Shown in pieces: positions 48,331-60,450 of a DNA stretch of 64,000 nucleotides. The first letter of the stretch is position 1. Every line of letters starts with the position of its first letter. This stretch comes from Tillus elongatus (Eukaryota; Arthropoda; Insecta; Coleoptera; Cleridae): contig OZ023268.1 in NCBI GenBank assembly GCA_964006375.1, positions 83,649,835 through 83,713,834 of the forward strand, read 5' to 3'. The notes beneath the pieces are model-generated. The model was not told the DNA's origin, ran no database searches, and was given only the letters and a program-made list of their open reading frames with translations. The position numbers and the translations under genes are program-made.

Positions 48331-50391
48331 GCTAAAATAAAAGAAAGAAGTATGTTTGTTGAAGCAGTCTCTCTTAAATGACAACCAAAAACTGACGTGT
48401 CATTACCCATATGATTTCTACTTCTGAGGTGTTCTTCCGATATACACAGCATTACAATCGGGGTTACCACATCTTAAACGGTAGACGCCTGACTTCTTTA
48501 GGTCCGGAATATTATCCTTCTTATTAATGAAAATGTTGCTGATTGTGTTTGTAGACTTTAACGAAAACTTCATATTGTCGCTCTTGGGAGCTTTGACTAT
48601 GGCGTTGGACACAGAACCACAGTGGCAGTGCGAGAGCTAGACTGAAGCTCATTTCTATTAAGAGCTGACGGTTTTTCCTATTGACCATCTTATCGGCAAT
48701 ATTAACTGGGTATGCGTTGACTGTGAGCTGTTTAAAGTTTAGTTCTTTAATGAAATCAGTCGACCAGGAATCTAATTGATGTCATTTTATGAGACATGTG
48801 ATGGCAGGATTTGAACGGAATCGGTGGTCGGTCTGACTGGTTTTTTATAAATGTCAAAACTGATTAAACTGCTACTCCTTTTCACTTTCAAGTCGAGAAA
48901 ACTTATGGATGAATCCGCTTCTAAGTCCACAGTGAAATTGATATTGACGTACATGCTATTCAGCCAACTCAGTAACAGGTAGAGCTGCTCTATGATACCC
49001 GACCAACCCACAAGTATGTCGTCGACATAACGCGACCAGGATGAATTGTAACTCGAATAAGGGTTATAATCTCTGAAAATCAGTTACCTCTCAAAGAAGC
49101 TCATAAAGACCTCTGCGCGAAGGGGTGGCAAAGGGTTAGCCATAGGGGGGCCATTTTTCTGCACAGAAAATCCTATCATCGAACTAAAAGAAATTCTGAG
49201 CCAGACAAATTTTCACCAGGGCATGAAGAGCGCTCTATGATTCGCCGCTGAACGAAGAGGAAGCAAAACTCTTCAAGAGCCACAAGTCTGATTGACGTGG
49301 ATACTGGTAAAAATATTGGAGACATCCAAAGACACCAGAAATGAATTTTCTCCCAACGTTATATCGCTGAGTCTATTCACCGGCTCTGCAGAATTATTGA
49401 CAGAGTAAGGGGTAATCTGGTAAGCTACCCCAGACACACCAAGAGCAGACAAATGTCTCGACAATCTGTAATAAATGAAACCCACGAAAGAGACGACTGG
49501 ACGGAGAGGACAACCCTCTTTATGTATCTTGGGGAGACCATAAAGGCGTGGAATTATATGGTTCATTGGGTACAACTGTTTGTAATTATAGGAAATTAAG
49601 GAAGCGTACTTATCGAAAGCCTTATTAAACCTAGACGTGAAGGACGGTAGCGGATTATAGTTCATTGTTGAGATCCTATTTTCTCTCAAGAAAGTGACAA
49701 CCTTGGAAATGTAATCTGTCCTATTTAAAACAACGACGCAATGGCCTTTGTGTGCCTTCAAAAGGAAAATATCATTGTTACTAGTCGTCTCTCTAAAAGA
49801 AGAAACAACGTTATTAAATGGGCAGAAAACCCAAGTGGAAGTTTTGAACCTGGAAATAATTTCAGAAACCTCTCCCCGCAAATAAGCAGCATTTTCGATG
49901 CTGAACCTTCTTAAAAAAATCTCTGTATCCGTCACCGTCTCAAACATCCAAGACTTCAACTTCGGAGAAATGGCGAATTTTATACACTGTCCAAGTAATG
50001 CCAACTGAGGATCATCAAAACTATTGAAAGAAAAATAGTTTTTAAGCCTCTCATTAATAACGTGATTACTGAGTTTTAAACTATTGGAGCGTGAATAATT
50101 ATCCTTGAGACGATGTAAATGAGAAATTTTACGAGCTAAATCTTTTATCTTATCAGAATAAAGGGTCGATAAAAAATCATGATTGGTTCCCATGAAAGTA
50201 TCATACTCAAAAGTGCACAGCCTACCCGTTAGTGTGCCATGTACTATCTTCAGTCTCATGTCAGTCTCCTCCTTATAATAGGTCGATCTCAGCTCTCTCT
50301 TGGTCACAGATCTGCTAAATCTTTGAACGGTACTCTCGAAACCACCTGGCACTGATCTGCTGCTAAATATGTCCGTACTAATTACATCCAT
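48331..50391 (-). pseudogene. Penelope-like reverse transcriptase with GIY-YIG endonuclease
   Basis: Penelope-like elements encode one protein whose RT copies the element and whose GIY-YIG nuclease cuts the target. From MDVISTDIFSSRS (50391), the first ~370 residues run through the N-terminal region into RT: IIPRLYGLPKIHKEGCPLRP around residue 285 and FLVSLDVSNIFTSIHV (first catalytic Asp) near 355. After frameshifts come QKNGPPMANPLPPL (about 49165), WSRYVDDILVGW (YVDD at 49012-49029), NINFTVDLEADSSISFLDLK (thumb), and GIY-YIG at 48418-48612: SGVYRLRCGNPDC and VYIGRT. GIY is GVY here. The nuclease tail is out of frame to about 48340. All key RT residues are readable, but the gene is broken. 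Confidence 0.9.
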
Positions 50392-50978
50392 CTTAAAATA
50401 CTATAGGATGCGGTGTGCCCTGTTCCGGATAATGATTATAAGAACCTACGCTGAACACTTTGTAAGAGGTCTTTATACCGCTGGTAGTATGGAGCCCAGA
50501 TCCGCACAGAGTATTCCGGATTCGAACTGACAAAACCGTTGAAGAGTATCTTAAAATACCACACGTTATTAAAGTGGACATGATCCCAAAATAAAACCCA
50601 AAGATTTTAGTACGCCTTTTCAAATCAGTTCAGTGTGTAAAGAAAAACTAGGTTTGTGTCAAAAGTCACCTCTCAGATCCTTAGCGCCTTCTGCTCTCGC
50701 CAGAACCTGATAATGTAATTATATTGTGAAGACAGTGGCGGCGCGTAGATATAGATAAGATGTGTTATGCAAATGTAGGCGAAAAGGCATAACGGGGTGA
50801 GAAATTTTTCGAAATCTGGGTGTAAAAACACAAATTGGGACTAAAAAAAAAAACAAAAAATTTCACTGACAACATAAATAGGAATATAATAAACGAACAT
50901 ATCGCATGGGTACCTACATATTAGATATACCTATATTAAAAAGTAAAACGGATTTCCAATTATTATTTTAGCTATACG
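50392..50978. other. Flank of the Penelope element, unassigned
   Basis: Possibly the 5' leader of the element. The minus-strand frame 50393-50623 has no motif I recognise. Confidence 0.35.
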
Positions 50979-51098
50979 ATGGGCTTTGTAGTTCGCCCCT
51001 ACTTGCTGCATACAGTTTGAGGTCATCTATGTAGAATTGATGCGATATGCGGACATCTGGACCTTTCTTCACAAGGTACCCGTACCCTAATTCTTTAA

Positions 51099-51730
51099 TC
51101 ATTCTACTTCACGGGAAGAGTGCCATGAGAACCAGAGAGAGCTAAGACTGTCACCCTGGAAAATTCCCCGTCGATTTCTGATCTCCTTGGCGTTATAGGA
51201 TTGAGGCGCCTGCTTGACATACACAGATGTCTTCCACTCTGTCATGTCGGCCGACAAGAACTGCACTAGCGTTGGGTCGAATTTATATAGCTCGAGGACA
51301 CGTAAAAGCCACGAATGAGGCACAGAGTCAAATGCTTTCCTGTAGTCCACCCACCCTACAGAAAGATTATGCAGACGTTTGCGCACCCGTTTTGTTATCA
51401 AGTTATCGATGACTAGTAACTCTCTGCACCCCCGGGTCCATTTACGGCAACTATTTTGCTCAGTGGCTAACAGGCTTTGTGTTGTCAGATGACCATAGAT
51501 CTTAGAAGAGATCATCGACATCAGGATCTTCTACACTGGGCAGACATGTAATTGGTCTGTAGTTCTTTGGTTAATGGGCTTTGTAGTTCGTCCCTACTTG
51601 ATGCATACAGTTTGAGGTCATCCATGTAGAATTGATGCGATATGCGGACATCTGGACCTTTCTTCACAAGGTACCCGTACCCTAATTCTTTAATCATTTT
51701 ACTTAACGGGCAGAGTGCCATGAGAACCAA
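51099..51730 (-). pseudogene. R4-like RT, tandem unit 1
   Basis: 51521-51730 holds FYMDDLKLYASSRDELQ. 51099-51521 holds SSKIYGHLTTQSLLATEQNS, VDYRKAFDSVPHSWLLRVLE and RRGIFQGDSLSSLWF. The unit then runs to a final YMDD copy at about 51035-51000 and ends near 50979. Confidence 0.75.
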
Positions 51731-52315
51731 AGAGAGCTAAGACTGTCACCCTGGAAATTTTCCGTCGATTTCTGATCTCCTTGGCATTATAGGATTGAGG
51801 CCCTTGCTTGACATACACAGATGTCTTCCACTCTGTCATGTCGGCCGACAAGAACTCCACTAGCGTTGCGTCGAATTTATATATCTCAAGGACACGTAAA
51901 AGCCACGAATGAGCCACAGAGTCAAATGCTTTCCTGTAGTCCACCCATCCTACAGAAAGATTATGCAGACGTTTGCGCACCCGTTTTGTTATCAAGTTAT
52001 CGATGACTAGTAACTCTCTGCACCCCCGGGTCCATTTACGGCAACTATTTTGCTCAGTGGCTAACAGGCTTTGTGTTGTCAGATGACCATAGATCTTAGA
52101 AGAGATCATCGACATCAGGATCTTCTACACTGGGCAGACATGTAATTGGTCTGTAGTTCTTTGGTTAATGGGCTTTGTAGTTCGTCCCTACTTGATGCAT
52201 ACAGTTTGAGGTCATCCATGTAGAATTGATGCGATATGCGGACATCTGGACCTTTCTTCACAAGGTATCCGCACCCTAATTCTTTAATCATTCTATTTAA
52301 CGGGAAGAGTGCCAT
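51699..52315 (-). pseudogene. R4-like RT, tandem unit 2
   Basis: 52115-52315 carries FYMDDLKLYASSRDELQ (second catalytic motif of the preceding unit). 51699-52115 carries SSKIYGHLTTQSLLATEQNS, TRGCRELLVIDNL, VDYRKAFDSVAHSWLL, and a shifted GIFQGDSLS (read as KISRVTVLA). It differs from unit 1 by scattered single substitutions. Confidence 0.75.
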
Positions 52316-52397
52316 GAGAACCAGAGAGAGCTAAGACTGTCACCCTGGAAAATTCCCGTCGATTTCTGATCTCCTTGGCCTTATAGGATTGAGGCCC

Positions 52398-52976
52398 CTA
52401 CTTGACATACACAGATGTCCTCCACGCTGCCATGTCGCCCGACAAGAACCCCACTAGCGTTGGGTCGATTTTATATAGCTCGAGGACAAGTAAAAGCCAC
52501 GAATGAGGCACAGAGTCAAATGCTTTCCTGTAGTCCACCCACCCTACAGAAAGATTATGCAGACGTTTGCGCACCCGTTCTGTGATCACGTTATCGATGA
52601 CTAGTAACTCTCTGCATCCTCGGGTCTATTTACGGCAACTATTTTACTCAGTGGCTAACAGGGTTTGTGTTGTCAGATGACCATACATCTTAGAAGAGAT
52701 CATCGACATCAGGATATTGTACACTGTTGGCAGACATGTAATTGGTCTGTAGTTCTTTGGTTAATGACTGTCCCCTCCCTTGGCCACCATGTAGGTTGTG
52801 CCCGCCAGCAGATACTTTGGCAGGGTAGCCGGTTCTGTCAGAGCGGCATTGAACAGCCGAGCAAGATCAGGATGCGTAAAAGTGAAATACTTCCACCATA
52901 CATTATGGATACCATCCAAGCCAGCGGACTTCCAGTTTTGTGTTGTTTTCTTTATAGCCGCTTTTACGTCAGCCAC
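52398..52976 (-). pseudogene. R4-like RT, unit 3 with upstream domain
   Basis: 52761-52976 encodes the segment before the RT palm (MADVKAAIKKTTQNWKSAGL; family pattern WKAxGxDGxxNFW). NYRPITCLPSV follows in another frame near 52745. 52398-52589 holds VGWVDYRKAFDSVPHSWLLL, whose Asp in VDYRKAFD is the first catalytic residue. Frame breaks separate the parts. Confidence 0.75.
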
Positions 52977-53011
52977 TGTAATCTCGACAAAGGGCGTTTG
53001 ATCAATTCCAG

Positions 53012-53886
<875 letters not shown>

Positions 53887-54130
53887 GTTTGAACGCAGCA
53901 AGTGCGTTATGGTAGCGAATTTTCGTAAAAATATTTTTAATTGCAAAAAAGTATTGTTTTTAAAAGGACATTTAGTTGGCAGTATAACCTATATAATAGT
54001 AACAATGTACCATATTTCATTAAAATAGCTTTGTTGTTTCAAAAAGTACAAACCTTTTCCAAAAATAAACTTTAAAAGTTCCAGAAAAACTGGTTCGATT
54101 TTCCTGGCCAACGAACCTCTCCAAGCTATT
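53887..54130 (+). mobile_element. Helentron-like short form, 3' truncated
   Basis: tttgaacgcagcaagtgcg, gttatggtagcgaattttcg, tgtaccatatttcattaaaa and cctggccaacgaacctctcc match 12340-12646 and 22179-22494. Confidence 0.7.
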
Positions 54131-54609
54131 TACGCACCTACCAAAATTTAATTATTCACAAACAGCTTTAGAACCGAAATTTAAAAAGAACAACATTGTT
54201 TTACAGGAATTGCCTACAGTAATGTTATGTACACCAAATTATATTTTTCACAAAAATTCGAATTTTTTTTTACAATAACTTACTCAATATTCATTATTAA
54301 TTACCAACATATCAAAGAAATATTACATAAAAATGATTTCTACGGAGACACTAAAAACATTAATGCGAAAACTCTTCAAATTCAGCCACTATTTGAGAGT
54401 ACCTGTATACGGCAGCTCGATTTTTTGGACAAGTAATACAAACAAAACGCTCTCTGAATGCGTCATTTCCATGGGGCTCCGCTTTATATAATGGTAAAAA
54501 CGCCGTATCACAATTTGTTATATGTGTTTTTGATATGTACCAAAAACGCATAAAATTGCAAAACAATTTAAATAACTCAAAAACGATGAACAATATCAAT
54601 TTTTGTTTC
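54131..54609. other. Unassigned stretch
   Basis: Short frames on both strands without recognisable motifs; may be diverged internal parts of the adjoining Helentron-like copies. Confidence 0.35.
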
Positions 54610-54990
54610 CTTACAAACATGCATTATAATTCGATGGAAAAAAATATGCAATAAGATAAGGGGTTTCTATTAAACAAAGAACAAACAAACTCATGGGCCA
54701 ACCTGTCACTGTCAAAATAGGTGTATAAGGTGCACTTCAAGACACCACCCTCTAGTTAACGTATATAATTTTTTCTCATATCTTGTATAAATAATAACGG
54801 ATATATTGAGCTTTACCGTAGAAGTGCGTCACCGTGTATATGTATAAACAGACAAAAACTAAAACTGACCCTGTATATGCGTTTTAGTGGTTCTAGTTCG
54901 CACTCATTTGAAGAAATATTTTTAAAATTCATGTCGCGGTCTTCTCAATAACGAATTGTTTTCTACGAAAATTTGGTAAAATATAGACTA
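54610..54990 (-). mobile_element. Helentron-like element, internal block and left half
   Basis: acaaacatgcattataattc ... tatattgagctttac, then on the minus strand the left half: actgaccctgtatatgcg, ttctagttcgcactcatttg, tcttctcaataacgaattg. The array position holds only a few TA units (tgtatatgtata). Confidence 0.6.
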
Positions 54991-55064
54991 TCAAGCCATA
55001 AACTCTATAGCTGAAACTACTGCCAAAGTATCAGAAATATGGTCTATTTGAAATGTATTTTCCG

Positions 55065-55446
55065 AAGTTATTTTAGTGTGTGTGTTTTGTTTCTTTAACG
55101 TCGGCCTATTTCCGCGACGATGGCCAATCACCGACGCCAGGGAGCAGTTTCACCTCACTATCCTGGAAATTTTGCCGAACCCCTGCCTTTCTGTAATGAT
55201 GGTAGGGATCCTTAACGTGCTCAACATCGCATGGACACGGGACCGACGGCTTTACGCCCCCTCCGAAGGGCGGAACGTGCAGACATTCAACTTGCTCAAA
55301 TACAATGCCAGAACATTGGTTGATGTTAATGTTACAGTTTGTACTGAAAAAGTGAAAGGAGAACCATGGGATCGAACCCAGTACCCTTCGGTTCAGAGGC
55401 ACACTTTCTTGCCCCTGAACCACCGAGGCTCTAAAGTTATTTTAGT
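55065..55446 (-). mobile_element. tRNA-derived SINE, copy 4, inside the Helentron-like element
   Basis: Body 55078-55433 on the minus strand. A perfect 13-bp repeat, aagttattttagt, flanks it (55065-55077, 55434-55446). The uninterrupted host sequence (ttttagtaaaatgaagg) is seen at 12967, confirming the insertion point. Confidence 0.94.
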
Positions 55447-55460
55447 AAAATGAAGGACAA

Positions 55461-55896
55461 TGATGGTTGAAGCTGAAACTTAAGGCTTTGTAAAACACAC
55501 TTATTATGACATTTCTTCTATATAATCCGTATTCGTTTCAGATTCGTTATCTGAAAACTGCAAATTTTGACGTTTTCAATCAATATTTTCTGATACTTCT
55601 TGATCTTTTTGCGTCAAGAAAACTTAACCGCTGTGTGTAATATTTGATCGGTTTTGTTAATCACACAAAATATTTTGTTCTTGTGCTTTCCTCTGATCAC
55701 CAGTGGCAACCAATTTTTTTTTTCTTTAAATGCCATTAACTTTGTTTTATTTTCACTTAGAGATCTTACTTTTCGTGTGTTGGGCAAGTTTGCTAGTAGA
55801 AATGTATGTGCCAAATTTGGTTATCATAGCACTGTTACTTTCGGCGATACGCAAATTCTCACCAAAATCGGCCCATTATTTTTTGAGTTGTCGGTA

Positions 55897-55976
<80 letters not shown>

Positions 55977-56191
55977 CATGCTTGTGAAAATTCATTAACA
56001 TAACGGACTTGCTGCGTCCAGATTTTTATTTTTTTAGAAAACTGCAGGCAAGTCTACCAGACATCTGTTCTTGGTGTTCCAAATCCAGTGTTGAATTTAG
56101 TGTTAAATATTTCTCTGAAATATGACAGTTGCACTTTATGATCGGTTGCAACAACATTGTCCAAAGTTGTAATATTTGACTTGGATGTTAC
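55461..56191. repeat. 731-bp tandem duplication, copy 1
   Basis: gatggttgaagctgaaactt ... ttgacttggatgttacat. It contains the right half of a Helentron-like element and its TA array. Confidence 0.9.
55901..55975. repeat. (TA)n array
   Basis: About 37 TA units. Confidence 0.97.
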
Positions 56192-56627
56192 ATGATGGTT
56201 GAAGCTGAAACTTAAGGCTTTGTAAAACACACTTATTATGACATTTCTTCTATATAATCCGTATTCGTTTCAGATTCGTTATCTGAAAACTGCAAATTTT
56301 GACGTTTTCAATCAATATTTTCTGATACTTCTTGATCTTTTTGCGTCAAGAAAACTTAACCGCTGTGTGTAATATTTGATCGGTTTTGTTAATCACACAA
56401 AATATTTTGTTCTTGTGCTTTCCTCTGATCACCAGTGGCAACCAATTTTTTTTTCTTTAAATGCCATTAACTTTGTTTTATTTTCACTTAGAGATCTTAC
56501 TTTTCGTGTGTTGGGCAAGTTTGCTAGTAGAAATGTATGTGCCAAATTTGGTTATCATAGCACTGTTACTTTCGGCGATACGCAAATTCTCACCAAAATC
56601 GGCCCATTATTTTTTGAGTTGTCGGTA

Positions 56628-56717
<90 letters not shown>

Positions 56718-56928
56718 AAGCTTGTGAAAATTCATTAACATAACGGACTTGCTGCGTCCAGATTTTTATTTTTTTAGAAAACTGCAGGCAAGTCTACCAG
56801 ACATCTGTTCTTGGTGTTCCAAATCCAGTGTTGAATTTAGTGTTAAATATTTCTCTGAAATATGACAGTTGCACTTTATGATCGGTTGCAACAACATTGT
56901 CCAAAGTTGTAATATTTGACTTGGATGT
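56192..56928. repeat. 731-bp tandem duplication, copy 2
   Basis: Same sequence as copy 1 where compared, apart from the TA array (56630-56714, ~10 bp longer) and one poly-T run. It ends ttgacttggatgtta. Confidence 0.9.
56630..56714. repeat. (TA)n array, duplicate
   Basis: About 42 TA units. Confidence 0.97.
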
Positions 56929-58239
56929 TATATATCTACGATTGGTTCTATCTCTGGAATAATGAGATTTCATTGACTTTAATTTTCTTATATGACAATA
57001 TCTCTGTTAGATATAGGATTTGTCTTATTTTGACAATTAAAACCTCTATATACTTGTCTTGTGTTGATAATACTAATTTTTATTTTTTCTAGATGGCTGG
57101 CTTTCATACTAGGCAACGCCCAGACAATTTTGATGGTACCATAATATTGTATAGTCAACGGAAATTAATAAGTTTGCAAAATTTCAAATCGATCGCACAA
57201 TAGAAAGTAGGTACAATTCAATTACAGGATTGATTGTCAGACAAATGTGAAACTAAATAAAATCGTTTAATAACAAGCAGTTGTAAAGATAGAAAAGAAG
57301 TATCTACATGTTCATTTAGTATGTAGTAGGTAAGAGAAACAACAACTAATCAAACTAGAATTTATTTTTAGTAAAAATTCAACCAAATCTAAGAAGTTGA
57401 ATCTCATTGTTGAAACATAAATTTAGTATAGATGAGTACCACATTTTTATGTTAATTCAGCATTCACACCATGTCACTCGTGTTATATACAGTAACCCCA
57501 GTAGTTCATGTTTTCTATTTTTCTTTCTCCATTTCTGCTTTTCACCGTTCGTATTCTGATGATCAATCGTTTTGCTTTTACTGGGAACGTTTTCATATGA
57601 GACATCACATTTTGCAGGAATCGGAAGGATCGTTTAAATTATAGTGTCAGAGACGCTTCTTTCACTAAAATACGAGTTGAATATGATGGAGGATGGAGTT
57701 CTCGGAATCGCAGGAAATATGAAGCGGGGGAGAGGAAATACAACTAGTCTTCATAGCGCGCGATCCAAAGTAAATAAATCAAGTAGGCCATGCTTTTTCT
57801 TAGTCATACTCATTAATAAGAGGCACATCAAGTGATCATAGAGTTCAATTGATTTTTAACGTAGGCTTTACACAAATTCTAATAAAAACGACCCCTTTTT
57901 TCCTTTGAAAACTCTTTCAAAATGCAGTAATTAATTAGTTAGTTAGTTATTCGTTTATTACCACTAGCTTTTATCAAATCGTAAATAAAATTTGCTACTG
58001 CTGTCGTTACTGCTTTTAATTTGTTCCTTCAAATATGCGAACTATAGCTTCAATATTTAACATTTTTTCGGAATTTTTTTAATTCTGGGATAAAACTGAA
58101 CAGAAGATGCCTTTATAGAAATTAGTACATACCTAATTTTAAGTTTCTAGCTTTATAGAAAACTGGGTTATGGACATTGATTTATTCTGAGACCAAAAAA
58201 CACAAGATTAAAAATTGTTTGTATAAAAAATATATATAT
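56929..58239. other. Unassigned stretch
   Basis: 1.3 kb with no recognised repeat. The longest frame is 63 codons. Confidence 0.4.
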
Positions 58240-59120
58240 TTAACTTCACTGACCTAACAAAAACTATGAAAATTCGGTAAAAAATTTTTACAAAAACAAG
58301 GTGTAAAGCCAATTTGTCGGAAAACGCCTTTTTTTCGTAACCAAGTCTGCCATGATAAAACAGAAAATTGTAATTGTCAAAATAAATATTACAAATAAGA
58401 TCAAACTGACGGCAGAATCGTTGTTGGCTGATAAACGTTGCGAACATGATCCGAACTCAAGAAGAACTGGTTGACGTCGTGTTGATTCTTGGAGAATGTT
58501 ACAAGAACTATTTGTTGTCGTGTACGCTCCTGCATATAATAGCCGTGCTGCTCGGGAATATCTTGATGAAAGGTCTCCGGATTCATGGACTGGTCGTGGA
58601 GGTCCAGTATGGTGGCCATTAACATCACCAGACTTCCCTTAACTTCTTCTTCTCGGGCTACATTAAGAACGTGGTCTATAGATCGGTAAGAACAATAGCC
58701 GAGGATATGCGGGAGAGCACTTTCCTGGCTTTCCATGATAGATCAACAGAAGTCCTCAGGGCAGTGTCTAGGACTCCGAGTCAATGTTGCGCTTATGCCT
58801 CAAACGGAAAGGTCGTCATTTCGAATATTTAGTTTAGGTTGCCAAATTTTGAAACCTCTTTTTCCGTATTTTTTCACTTAAGTAGTTGTAAATGTAGCAG
58901 ACACTATTTGAAACGCTTGTTGATTTGAATGTGTGACGTTGGAGTGTCTTTGAGAGTACACTTCTAATACTAACTAATAATTATTGTGACTTTGCAGAGT
59001 AAACACCATGTTGAACACATTTTTGTTTTGTTATCATAGCAGACTTGGTTTCGGAAAAGGACGTTTTCCGAAAAAATTGCGTTACAACATGTTTTTTCTC
59101 CAAAATTTTGTTATGGTATG
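58240..59120 (+). mobile_element. Internally deleted DD41D element (MITE-like)
   Basis: Inverted flanks: tctgccatgataaaacag (58348) is the inverse of a segment near 59025 (gttatcatagcagacttgg), and aaaacgcctttttttcg mirrors ggacgttttccg. Between them only the two ends of a transposase gene remain. Outer borders are not clear. Confidence 0.65.
58447..58760 (+). pseudogene. Transposase with N and C termini fused by deletion
   Basis: Start MIRTQEELVDVVLILGECYK, clearly the same N terminus as the transposase at 1-532 (NTEELVDMTFIIGECQRN). After ~30 residues the sequence jumps to the end of the catalytic domain. Frames around 58560-58690 read EYLDERSPDSWTGRGGPVWW, a decayed SPDF(P) third-Asp region, then FFSGYIKNVVYRSVRTIAED. 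The whole first- and second-Asp core is gone, so it could only be moved in trans. Confidence 0.7.
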
Positions 59121-59679
59121 TGTATTTTTTGGTACCAGCAGAAAATTTGGGGTTTCCGCTATCCAACGCTGTAATTTTGGGGAGGCGGTGCTACTACAAA
59201 TTTTTGAAAAAACATTACAATTTGCGAAGGGCAACCAAAAATATATTTTGTTCCATAAATTGACCGAAAAATTTTTATGTAAGGTACAGGAGATCTTAGC
59301 CTGCTCCTAAATTCAAATCCGCGGCGCCGCCGGTGCAATTTTGTGTATTTTAAAGAAATACCAAAAATGGTCACACTGTGAGGATAAAAGGTTTTAACAG
59401 TGAAACCACTCGCTAAAGTTAGGCGTATAACATGTTACGTAAAAAATAAGTACTCTTCGAGCACTTTCCAAATCTGCAATAAAATATAATGTTCCATTAA
59501 AAAACACTTAAGTTTGATTCGCCACTGGAATGCGGCTCACACCGATGACCAGAAATACTTTAGAGACATAGTGATGGTAATTATGCAAAATTTTGCCCTT
59601 AGAAATGTTTCAATATGTATGGGAGGGTAGGGGAGCTATATACCAAGGTTAATTTCAATAATAGGTGAACAATTAAATC
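59121..59679. other. Unassigned stretch
   Basis: Contains a short GC-rich patch (ccgcggcgccgccggtgc, 59318). No gene recognised. Confidence 0.35.
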
Positions 59680-59950
59680 TTGGCCGGTGGGTATTGAGCT
59701 TAAAGAGGTTCGCTGGCCAGGAAAATCGGACCAGTTTTGTCGGGAACATTTTAGGTTTATTTACAGATTTTTTTTGTGTAAATTTTCAAACGATAAGGTT
59801 TTTTTAACGAAATAGGGTATATTGTTTCTATTATGTAGGTTATATTGGTAATCAATTTTGATGCCTGTGTTCATTAAAAAAGACATACTTGCTATTAATA
59901 ATAATTTTATAAACATTCACTACCATAACGCACTTGCTTTGTTCAATTTT
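59680..59950 (-). mobile_element. Helentron-like right end
   Basis: ttcgctggccaggaaaatcg, ggtatattgtttctattatg and aaacattcactaccataacg with cacttgct match the short-form interior and terminus. Confidence 0.65.
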
Positions 59951-60362
59951 TTTGTCAATAATTCACTATGTTTTAAGTTATTTCAGCAGCTTGTTGCTTT
60001 AGGTTTTATTGAACGCTTCCTGGGTATGCTCTGGCATGTGTTCATTAGCCTGACGCAGTTTTGCGGATCAGGCGATAGAGCTGGCGGATGTAGAGAAAGC
60101 GTGATATATGTATATCGGTGGTGCATATATGTACGGGAATTCCCCAGATATGTGCTGTATTATGGCGTCTCTGCATTCATACAGAATCTCCTTAAGATTG
60201 AAGACACGTGCTTTCTGAGGAGCTTAGCTGTGTTGGTTTGTCTGATATTACGCGGCTGCTCTCCTATATTCTATATGATACTCTCCTCTGCTTCGAAATG
60301 AGATGCATGTGCATAACCAGTGTTTGCTATACAAATTAATTAAAATCACAATTACTGCTTTC

Positions 60363-60363
<1 letters not shown>
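59951..60363. other. Unassigned stretch
   Basis: Plus-strand frame 59858-60301 is open for 147 codons but starts inside the Helentron-like end and shows no domain. Confidence 0.35.

Positions 60364-60448
<85 letters not shown>
60364..60448. repeat. (TA)n microsatellite
   Basis: About 42 TA units. Confidence 0.97.

Positions 60449-60450
<2 letters not shown>

Larger units (their letters stand above)
50979..52990 (-). mobile_element. R4/Dong-like LINE with an RT segment in three tandem copies
   Basis: On the minus strand the normal order begins at 52976 (NWKSAGLDGIHNVWWK, LLAGTTYMVAKGGDS), continues NYRPITCLPSV, SSKMYGHL, DYRKAFDSVPHSWLL and YMDDLKLYASSRDELQ, then restarts at NYRPITCLPSV twice more. 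Anchors tgtaattggtctgtagttct at 51547, 52141 and 52737 give units of 594 and 596 bp. No endonuclease or 3' end is seen. The clade call rests on motif style. Confidence 0.8.
55000..56030 (-). mobile_element. Helentron-like element, interrupted by a SINE
   Basis: Minus-strand right half: tctatagctgaaactactgc, the SINE, ttttagtaaaatgaaggaca, aattttgacgttttcaatca, gccattaactttgttttatt, aaaatcggcccattattttt, then TA 55901-55975. After the array comes the terminus gtgaaaattcattaacataa with gacttgctgcgtcc. Confidence 0.7.
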
